Assembly: GCA_902470695.1 (NCBI GenBank)
Contig: CABRHH010000003.1
Span: forward strand, 1-64,000
Direction: 5' to 3'
Source of the DNA: an uncultured Collinsella sp.
GTDB taxonomy: Bacteria > Actinomycetota > Coriobacteriia > Coriobacteriales > Coriobacteriaceae
DNA: 64,000 bases
Shown: piece after piece, positions 54,450-64,000 of the stretch
Layout of the letters: every line of letters begins with the position of its first letter
Numbering within the stretch: position 1 is the first letter of the stretch
The notes under the pieces: model-generated
Databases searched by the model: none
Told to the model about the DNA's origin: nothing
The model's input: only the letters and a program-made list of their open reading frames with translations
Program-made: the position numbers and the translations under genes

Positions 54450-54588
54450 TTGGGGACGGGGTCGTTTCGTTTCGCCCCGCAGCTTGGGGACGGGGTCGAT
54501 TCGTTTCGCCCCGCAGTTTGGTGGACGGGGGTCAATTCGAATTATTGCCGTTTACCAGCGCATATGCGAAACGACCCCGTCCCCAAAC
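54450..54588. repeat. Family B cluster B5
   Basis: Forward copies at 54450, 54484 and 54518 (variant), starting 19 bases after the hydrolase stop, and an inverted copy at 54568-54588. The last pair forms the same hairpin and loop as cluster B4. Confidence 0.85.
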
Positions 54589-54723
54589 CGCATGTGGAAC
54601 CCCGGTCGGTCCTATCCCCTGTCGCACCCCGTTGCGAACCGTGCCTCAGAGACTGCTCGCGGTAGTTTGTGGTGTCATATGGACGGCTGAACCGGGGCCT
54701 TCATTCGGGGCACGGGGCGGGAG

Positions 54724-54895
54724 CACTGTCAGCTGTGCACGATTGTCAGCTGTGTACGGTTTGATAGCGCTATCAGCGAAAGCGTATTCACTCGCTTCTT
54801 CTCGCTAAATCATCTACCTGCACCTCTTATCAATTGCAAATGAAAAAGATGCATGGCTTTTGACACAGCTGACAGTCGTACACAGCTGACAGTGG
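54724..54895. repeat. 172-bp two-armed inverted-repeat element
   Basis: Left arm 54724-54758 holds two direct copies of TGTCAGCTGTG; right arm 54863-54895 holds the inverted pair (CACAGCTGACAG twice). About 100 bases of AT-richer DNA lie between. No frame of interest inside. MITE-like in form. Confidence 0.75.
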
Positions 54896-54965
54896 TGGGG
54901 CGGTAGCGAGATGCGGGGGCGAGCCCCCTGGACGAATAGCAATGGAGGCAAATTGAACGATGAAA

Positions 54966-55046
54966 GACTGCGGGCATTTTCTCGTACCCACGCCTCACGA
55001 CCCATCGCAAGGCAGTACCCATCAGTCACAATCCAGCCGAGTGTAT
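54966..55046 (-). pseudogene. IS3 transposase C-terminal relic 2
   Basis: The minus strand reads TLGWIVTDGYCLAMGRE, a decayed match to ALGWLTPDEHRLALGYAV of the intact IS3 transposase. The adjacent ACTGCGGGCATTTTCTCGTA matches the IS left end (ACTGCGGACATTTTCTTGTA) in 18 of 20 bases. Confidence 0.75.
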
Positions 55047-55118
55047 GGAATTTGAGTCCCGAACGTGCAGCTGGTGGACGAGGCCAATTCGCATCCTTGT
55101 CATGCGCCTGCATATATA

Positions 55119-55310
55119 CGAAATGAGCCCGTCCCCAGACCGTACGAAATGAGCCCGTCCCCAGACCGTGAATGAATTGGAGGCGATGTCGATTCATATG
55201 TTTGCCATGTGCGAATCAGCGCTGTTCCCAGACTCAAGCTACATCCCCATACGAAACGACCCCGTCCCCAAACTGGCGCCCCATACGTACGAAACGACCC
55301 CGTCCCCAAA
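55119..55310. repeat. Family B cluster B6 upstream of the nifJ terminator
   Basis: Four inverted copies at 55119, 55145 (both variants with GAGCCCGTCCCC), 55252 and 55290; the last ends 8 bases from the nifJ terminator. No gene is supported in 54432-55389. Confidence 0.85.
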
Positions 55311-55317
55311 CTGCACG

Positions 55318-55355
55318 AAAAGGGGGTCCGCAGCTTGCGTGCTGCGGACCCCCCT
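55318..55355 (-). terminator. Rho-independent terminator of nifJ
   Basis: Minus-strand GGGGGTCCGCAGC pairs with GCTGCGGACCCCC across a 6-base loop, followed by TTTT, 35 bases after the nifJ stop. Confidence 0.9.
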
Positions 55356-55389
55356 CGTGCGCGTCAGCGCGGGTGTCTCGTGGCGAAGA

Positions 55390-58932
<3,543 letters not shown>

Positions 58933-59081
58933 ATACCCCTCTCCTCTCGTTTAGGTATATAAGCTCAAGCGCCGGGGCCACGTGGCACCCGGCTATGTGC
59001 GTGGAGCCTCATGGCGATGTCATAAGGCTCCTGGGAAAGCACCGCGCGCAGAGGAGGCGCGGCGAATTCACATGCAGGCTC

Positions 59082-59087
59082 ATTGTA
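59082..59087 (-). promoter_or_regulatory. -10 box for nifJ
   Basis: Minus-strand TACAAT, about 150 bases ahead of nifJ; -35 approximates TTGTGT with short spacing. Two direct copies of GGTGAACG lie further upstream at 59128 and 59160. Confidence 0.5.
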
Positions 59088-59127
59088 CCCCTGGGAACGC
59101 TCACACAACGGAGAATCTAAACCTATC

Positions 59128-59167
59128 GGTGAACGTTATATCCGCAGGTAGTTGCCATAGGTGAACG
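59128..59167. promoter_or_regulatory. Phased direct repeats upstream of nifJ
   Basis: GGTGAACG at 59128-59135 and 59160-59167, 32 bases apart, inside longer matches (ATCGGTGAACGTTATAT and ATAGGTGAACGGTATGT). Position and three-turn spacing fit an activator-binding site. No gene occupies 58933-59287. Confidence 0.45.
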
Positions 59168-59287
59168 GTATGTACATTCGGGTTGAGCGCGGTACGATTC
59201 AGCCGTCTGCAGGCACCGGGCGCCGTTTGCGGAGACGCGCGGTCACCAGCGCGGGCGCGCGGCGGGCCGCTGCCCGCCTCGATAGTT

Positions 59288-59884
59288 CTACAGCGCGCGA
59301 CGGGCCTCGATCGCGCGGCCCAAGGTGAGCTCGTCGGCATATTCAAGATCGCCGCCCACCGGCAGGCCGCTCGCCAGGCGGCTCACGGCAACGCCCAGCG
59401 GTTTTATGGTGCGCGCCAGGTAACTCGCGGTGGTCTCGCCTTCGATATTAGGGTTCGTGGCGATGATGACCTCCTCGATCTGCTCTGCGCCCAAACGCGC
59501 CAGCAGCTCGCGGACATGCAGCTGCTCGGGACCGATCTTGTCCATGGGGGAGATCACGCCGCCGAGCACGTGGTACAGCCCGTGATAGGACCCGGTCCGC
59601 TCGATCGCGGTCACGTCGCGCGGCTCGCCCACCACGCAAACCTGCGTGCGGTCGCGACCCATATCCTGGCAGATCGCGCATTCGTCGTCGGTGGCGTAGT
59701 TGAAGCAGCGGCTGCAGAAGTGCACCTCCGCCTTCACCATGAGGATGGCATCGGCCAGGCGACGCGCCTCCTCGGCGTCGGCCTCAAGCAGGTGATAGGC
59801 GATTCGCTGAGCCGATTTGGGACCGATTCCCGGCAACCTGCCCAGCTCGTCGAGCAGAATCTGTAAACTGCGATTTGCACCCAT
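59288..59884 (-). CDS. recR: Recombination mediator protein RecR
   Basis: Works with RecO/RecF to load RecA at gaps. The 198-residue product has the HhH motif LGRLPGIGPKSAQRIAYHLL, the zinc finger CSRCFNYATDDECAIC, and the Toprim domain (VCVVGEPRDVTAIERTGSYH; HVLGGVISPMDKIGP; EEVIIATNPNIEGETTASYL). Standard length. Third of the dnaX-ybaB-recR set. Confidence 0.95.
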   Translation of the reverse strand: MGANRSLQILLDELGRLPGIGPKSAQRIAYHLLEADAEEARRLADAILMVKAEVHFCSRCFNYATDDECAICQDMGRDRTQVCVVGEPRDVTAIERTGSYHGLYHVLGGVISPMDKIGPEQLHVRELLARLGAEQIEEVIIATNPNIEGETTASYLARTIKPLGVAVSRLASGLPVGGDLEYADELTLGRAIEARRAL

Positions 59885-60087
59885 TGCGTCTCACGCCAAC
59901 CTTCATATACGCACACGACGCCACCGCCCAAAGGGGACGGCAGCTCTCAAACAGCCTCTTGCAAACTCGCCGCCCGCTCGCATCGAAACGACGGGGCGCC
60001 CCGGCCCAGCATGCCGAAGCGCCCAAGACATCCGGCGCGACCGCAGCGTCCAGCAACGCGAAACCAGCCGCGCCCAACCATGCGTTC

Positions 60088-60417
60088 CTAGAACGGCATG
60101 CCGGGGATGTTGAGGCCGCCCATGCCGCCGGTGATGGCGCTCATCTGCTTGTTGGCGACCTCGCCCACGCCGCGCACGGCCTCGTTCACCGCGGCAACGA
60201 TCATATCCTGCAGCATCTCGATGTCGTCCGGGTCCACCGCATCGGGGTCGATCGTGATGGACTCGAGCTGCATCAGGCCGTTGACCGTCACCTTGACCAT
60301 ACCGCCGCCAGCGCTGGCGTCGACCGAGACGTCCTTCATGTTCGCCTCGGCCTCGGCGAGCTGCTTCTGCATCTGCTGCGCCTGCTTCATGAGCTGCTGC
60401 ATGTTCATTCCGGCCAT
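60088..60417 (-). CDS. ybaB: YbaB/EbfC nucleoid-associated protein
   Basis: Small DNA-binding nucleoid protein of 109 residues. It starts MAGMNMQQLMKQAQQMQKQL and continues with VDASAGGGMVKVTVNGLMQL and DPDDIEMLQDMIVAAVNEAV, both typical of the family. GAGGGCCCT precedes the start. Placed between dnaX and recR, the conserved order. Confidence 0.95.
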   Translation of the reverse strand: MAGMNMQQLMKQAQQMQKQLAEAEANMKDVSVDASAGGGMVKVTVNGLMQLESITIDPDAVDPDDIEMLQDMIVAAVNEAVRGVGEVANKQMSAITGGMGGLNIPGMPF

Positions 60418-60532
60418 AGGGCCCTCCTCGTGTTATCTGCTGCGCGCCTCACGGCCGCGGAGCCGGGCGCATGTACGCACGGCATCGTATCACGGGGCGC
60501 CGCGGCGGCCTTCCGAAAGCACTGCTCGAGCG

Positions 60533-63466
60533 CTACTCCTCCACGTCTTTGAACACCACACCCGCGCCGAAGATGTTGCCCAGCATCGCCTTGGCCTCCT
60601 CGACCGTCTGCGGAGCATCGGTCCCTTCGGCCTCGTGGGAGAAGGGGTGCGCGGAGTCTGCGGCCGGGGATGCAGAAGAGCCGGAGCCGGGCACGGCAGC
60701 GGGCGTCGGCCCGGCGGGAGCGGACGCGGCGGGGGCAGACATGGCAACAGCGGGCGCCGATGCCGGAGCAACCGCTGCTGCCGGAGCGTTTGCCGGGTTC
60801 ACAGCGCGCTCCCAGGGCCTGGCCGCCGCACGGGAGGCAGACGGCGCGGGCACCGGAGACGCCTCCGGGGCGGCAGGCGAGCTCGGCGCCGGAGACGACG
60901 ATGTCGCAGCAGGCGCTGCGGAAGACGGCGCCGCGCCCGTATCGAACGGCGGCAGCTCCTCGTCGTCTCCCGCGTAGGCCGCGATCATCGCGTCGTCATA
61001 GGGGACCTGGTCCTCCCATGCCCGACGGTCGGCCTCCACATCGCGCTCGGGCAGCACGGTCGGGCCGCTCGTGTGGTCGACAGCGGGGCCAGGAGCGGCA
61101 GGGGTCGAAGCGCCGACGCGGTCGGCGGCCGCCGGAGCGACGGCAGGGCCCGCAGCCTCCGAGGCAGGCCCCGACGCAGCGGCAGAGGCTGCGGAGTCCC
61201 GGTCCGCGGCCGGATGGACAGCCGAGGTGGCGGAGGCAGGATCCGCGGTCGCCGGAGCCTCAGCGGAAACCGCCGGCGGCTGGGGGCCGCCGTCCATCAC
61301 ATAGCTCACCACGCGTTTGCCGAACACCTCGCACACGATCGGCTGCACAACCGCCTGCGAATCGGGGCGCCCGATCATCTTGATGGCGAAGTTCGAGCCC
61401 TTGGGGAACCCGACGACGAGCGTCTCGCCGTCGTCGCGCTGCGCGCGTGAGCTCTGGAGCAACGCGCCGCGCGAGGGCTGTGCCGCCACCACGCGCTTGA
61501 CCACATCGGTCCACTTGCGCTGCAGCTCGCCGGCATCGTCGACCGCCGGTGTCACCGCGCAGGCGGCCGCGGGCTCCATGACCGCCGCCACCCCCTCGTC
61601 CTGCTGGGCACGCGTAGGACGCGCCGGAGCAGCAGAAGCCGAGGCCGAGGCAGCAGGGGCCGAAGCGGGTGCGACGGGGGCAGATGCGGCAGGGGCCGGG
61701 GCAGCGGGCACCGGAGCTGCCGGGACGGCAGGCGCCCGATCCGCCGCGCCCGACGCCGCCTGCGCAGCGGTCTCGGAAGCCGGGCCTTCCCCGGCGGCGA
61801 CAGCCGGGGCCTCAACAGCCCGTGCCTCCGCGCGCCGATCCGCCGCCGGAGCGAGCGGCTGCGGAGCCAGGACAGCAGCCTGAGCAGCCACCGGGGCAGC
61901 CGGAGTGTGCTCGGACGCCGAAACGGTCGGAACCTGAGAGGCCGGGGCAGTTGGCACCGGCGCGACAGGGGCGGCCGGGGCGTGCGCGGACGCCGGAGAC
62001 TCAGCGGGCTTCGAGGCGGGAACGCCTGGAGCTGCCGGGCCCGCCGCCGGAGCAGCCGGCACCTGGGCAGCAGCCGTCGGGCCCGCCGCCGGAGCCGCAG
62101 TCGGCGTCTCCCACGGCAGCGCACCGGCCTTGCGCGGGGCCGCGGCCGTCCCTGCGGCGGCAGCCGTTCGGCCCGCCGTCGCCGCAGGCGCCGTGCCCGC
62201 ACCCAGACCAGCAGCCGCCTGCCGCGCACCCGCAGCTGCACCGGCGCCTGTTCCCACCAGCTCCTCAGCGCGGGCAGGGCCGCTCGGGACCCCCGCGGCG
62301 AGCTGCACCTCCAGGCGGGCGATGCGCTCGGCCAGGGCCTCCAGCGTCAGATCGGCCTCCGGCCGCGCCAGGCGCGTGAGCGCGATCTCGAGCACCAGCC
62401 GCGCATCGGAGGCGTTGCGCATCTCGAGCGCCGCGTCGTCGAGCACCATCAGCGTGCGTGCCAAGCGGTCGGCCCCCTCGAACAGCTTCGCCTCCTCAAC
62501 ATAGGCGCTCACCTCCTCCGGTGTGCCGTCAAACAGCTCCGGGCGCGGGCCGGCGATCGCGGCGGTGTAGACGTCGCGCATGTGGCCCACCAGGTCGCGC
62601 GTCAGCTCGAGCAGGTCGTTGCCCTCCTCAACCTGCGCGCGCACCAAACCGAACAAACCCGGCGTGTCGCGCACCGCGATCTTGCAGGAGAACTCGGCCA
62701 GCACCGTCGAGGCGACCTCGCCCAAAAGCGCCCGAGCATCTGCCACGCGCACCGCCCCGTCGCCGAACACCGACAACTGCTCAAGGGTGGACAGCGCGTC
62801 GCGCATGCCGCCGCGCGCGTGCTTCGCCACGATCTCGAGGGCCTCCTCGTCGAACGCGAAGCCCTCCTCGCCGCAGATATAGCGCATCCGCGCCACCAGG
62901 TCCTCGTTCGCGATGCGGTGGAAGTCGAAGCGCTGGCAGCGGGACAGAATGGTCTCCAGCAGCTTTTGCGGGTCGGTGGTGCACAGCACGAACACCACGT
63001 GGGCTGGCGGCTCCTCGAGCGTTTTGAGCAGCGCGTTGAACGCCGCTGTGGTGAGCATGTGGACCTCGTCGATGATGTAGACCTTGTAGGCGCCGCGCAC
63101 CGGAGCGAAGCTCACCGAGTTGATGATCTCCTCGCGCACGTTGTCCACGCCCGTGCGGCTCGCGGCGTCGAGCTCGTAGACATCCGGGTGCGTGCCGGCG
63201 GCGATGGCCTCGCACTCCGGGCAGGTGCCGTCGGGGTTGCAGCCGGTCGCCCCCGCCGCACGGGCGGCCTCGGCCTTCTCGCACAGCAGCGACTTGGCCA
63301 GGATGCGCGCCATGGTGGTCTTGCCCGTGCCGCGCGGGCCGCAGAACAGGTACGCATGGGACAGGCGCCCTTCGGCCACGGCATGCTCCAGCGTGGATAC
63401 GATGTGCTGCTGGCCCACCACGCTCTCAAAGGTGAGCGGACGGTATTTTCTATAGAGGGACTCCAT
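60533..63466 (-). CDS. dnaX: DNA polymerase III subunit gamma/tau
   Basis: Clamp-loader ATPase of the replisome, 977 residues. Residues 1-360: MESLYRKYRPLTFESVVGQQ, Walker A GPRGTGKTT (43-51), zinc-module cysteines at 62, 76, 82 and 85, Walker B IIDEVHML (131-138), sensor LCTTDPQKLLETILSRC. Residues about 390-900 are largely low-complexity Ala/Pro with one folded-looking stretch (KWTDVVKRVVAAQPSRGALL). A short conserved tail GNIFGAGVVFKDVEE ends it. The start follows AGGAGA; the longer frame to 63655 lacks family content. Possible programmed frameshift to make gamma was not identified. Confidence 0.95.
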   Translation of the reverse strand: MESLYRKYRPLTFESVVGQQHIVSTLEHAVAEGRLSHAYLFCGPRGTGKTTMARILAKSLLCEKAEAARAAGATGCNPDGTCPECEAIAAGTHPDVYELDAASRTGVDNVREEIINSVSFAPVRGAYKVYIIDEVHMLTTAAFNALLKTLEEPPAHVVFVLCTTDPQKLLETILSRCQRFDFHRIANEDLVARMRYICGEEGFAFDEEALEIVAKHARGGMRDALSTLEQLSVFGDGAVRVADARALLGEVASTVLAEFSCKIAVRDTPGLFGLVRAQVEEGNDLLELTRDLVGHMRDVYTAAIAGPRPELFDGTPEEVSAYVEEAKLFEGADRLARTLMVLDDAALEMRNASDARLVLEIALTRLARPEADLTLEALAERIARLEVQLAAGVPSGPARAEELVGTGAGAAAGARQAAAGLGAGTAPAATAGRTAAAAGTAAAPRKAGALPWETPTAAPAAGPTAAAQVPAAPAAGPAAPGVPASKPAESPASAHAPAAPVAPVPTAPASQVPTVSASEHTPAAPVAAQAAVLAPQPLAPAADRRAEARAVEAPAVAAGEGPASETAAQAASGAADRAPAVPAAPVPAAPAPAASAPVAPASAPAASASASAAPARPTRAQQDEGVAAVMEPAAACAVTPAVDDAGELQRKWTDVVKRVVAAQPSRGALLQSSRAQRDDGETLVVGFPKGSNFAIKMIGRPDSQAVVQPIVCEVFGKRVVSYVMDGGPQPPAVSAEAPATADPASATSAVHPAADRDSAASAAASGPASEAAGPAVAPAAADRVGASTPAAPGPAVDHTSGPTVLPERDVEADRRAWEDQVPYDDAMIAAYAGDDEELPPFDTGAAPSSAAPAATSSSPAPSSPAAPEASPVPAPSASRAAARPWERAVNPANAPAAAVAPASAPAVAMSAPAASAPAGPTPAAVPGSGSSASPAADSAHPFSHEAEGTDAPQTVEEAKAMLGNIFGAGVVFKDVEE

Positions 63467-63555
63467 GTGCTCTCCTATCGTGAAGCTGCCGAATACGTGA
63501 GGGTGTCCGCCGCGCGCGGCCGCAGGCGACGCGGCGGGGACGGTGCGGTGCCGGG

Positions 63556-63765
63556 CTACAAGCCGACGTCCCGCAGCCGGCGATCGATCTCTTTGAGGGT
63601 GGACCGGTTGGCGAACAGCTGCCGGTACGTGACGGTCTTCACCTTGCCGGTGCACCTCAACCGCTCCATGCGCTCGTTGGTCTGGGCCAGCTCGGCGCGC
63701 ACCGAGGCGATGAAGCGCTCGCAGGCGGCCGCACGCCCGCCTTCTTGCCCGTCCGCCTGTTCCAA
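63556..63765 (-). CDS. Small conserved-looking protein upstream of dnaX
   Basis: Predicted 69-residue basic protein, unrecognised. The C-terminal half (ERFIASVRAELAQTNERMER, then VTYRQLFANRSTLKEIDRRL) reads as alpha-helical and protein-like. The TTG at 63765 is proposed as start because GAGGAGGG lies four bases before it; the open frame to 63942 has no earlier site. It precedes dnaX by 89 bases on the same strand, so it may belong to that transcript. Confidence 0.5.
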   Translation of the reverse strand: MEQADGQEGGRAAACERFIASVRAELAQTNERMERLRCTGKVKTVTYRQLFANRSTLKEIDRRLRDVGL

Positions 63766-63855
63766 CGCGCCCTCCTCACCGTGTTGCCGAATACGTTTGG
63801 CACCATCATACCGTCTGCGGCCCGCCCGCCGCGCCACAGGCTCCACACGCGCGCG

Positions 63856-63864
63856 TGCTACAAT
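63856..63864 (+). promoter_or_regulatory. Extended -10 promoter at right edge
   Basis: TGCTACAAT: a TGn extension directly before TACAAT. It points toward a frame starting at 63921. No good -35 box. Confidence 0.45.
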
Positions 63865-63920
63865 GCGCGAAATCAGCTCGGCACCGCCGAAAACGTACCC
63901 AAAATGCAGCGAGGATGGCC

Positions 63921-64000
63921 ATGCCGCTTTTCCCTCCCACATCGTCGCGCCTCACGCGGCGCCCATCTGCCGCCCCCCGCGGGCGCGCCGGCGGCCCCGT
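63921..64000 (+). CDS. Start of an unidentified gene, cut by window end
   Basis: ATG at 63921, with GCGAGGATGGCC upstream and an extended -10 box about 57 bases before it. The 26 visible residues (MPLFPPTSSRLTRRPSAAP and following) are not enough to name it. Divergent from the dnaX set. Confidence 0.35.
   Translation, partial: MPLFPPTSSRLTRRPSAAPRGRAGGP

Noticed and set aside
63467..64000. SRP RNA or tRNA gene near dnaX
   Set aside because: The conserved SRP GGAAGGAAGCAGC stretch and tRNA T-loop patterns were looked for and not seen.

Overview
The window is GC-rich, gene-dense bacterial DNA whose gene content fits a Coriobacteriia-type actinobacterium (Collinsella or a close relative). The basis is the pyruvate:ferredoxin oxidoreductase plus NfnAB-type electron metabolism, two ECF vitamin/metal uptake systems with fused ATPases, PTS sugar uptake, and a glmU-prs-pth block. 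The assignment is an inference; no rRNA or other taxonomic marker is present.

Layout, left to right. 0.3-3.7 kb: fructose-type PTS EIIB/EIIC with a divergent LacI regulator, then a YafQ-like toxin with a Phd/YefM-like antitoxin. 4-11 kb: PhoR/PhoB-like two-component pair, PstB, a 1.1 kb mirror-image repeat array, and an orphan histidine kinase. 11-16 kb: a MarR-regulated heterodimeric ABC exporter with a recognisable promoter, operator and leader terminator. 16-20 kb: coaX, a folP-folK fusion and exonuclease III. 20.5-26 kb: a Kef-type antiporter and an ECF transporter operon (T, fused A-A', S). 26-30 kb: glmU, prs, pth. 30-32.3 kb: TetR-regulated ABC-2 exporter. 33-38 kb: a two-component system with a FtsX-type ABC transporter. 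39-41 kb: NfnA/NfnB-like ferredoxin:NADP oxidoreductase. 41.4-42.6 kb: an IS3-family element. 42.7-47 kb: a second ECF operon with a divergent AraC regulator. 47.3-54.4 kb: a MurNAc recovery cluster (murR, murQ, murP, mupG) with a divergent, frameshifted YfeW-like serine hydrolase. 55.4-58.9 kb: nifJ. 59.3-63.8 kb: recR, ybaB, dnaX and a small gene.

The most unusual aspect is the intergenic DNA. Family A consists of about 30-bp units containing GGGTTCGGATTTCGGCCGTC; family B is built on GGGGACGGGGTCGTTTCG. Both are arranged as mirror-image arrays: forward copies on the left, inverted copies on the right. Family A forms four arrays (7.9-9.1, 19.9-20.4, 32.5-33.2 and 38.2-38.5 kb). Family B forms six clusters that often begin within tens of bases of stop codons. 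The intact IS3 element and two decayed IS3 C-terminal fragments all lie within or beside family B brackets, and a 172-bp two-armed inverted-repeat element sits between two of them. No transposase that obviously mobilises either family is present.

Functional links visible here: PFOR and Nfn together would connect pyruvate oxidation to ferredoxin and NADPH; MurP, MupG and MurQ would import and degrade MurNAc-containing wall fragments; PhoR/PhoB and PstB point to phosphate regulation, although pstSCA is not in the window.
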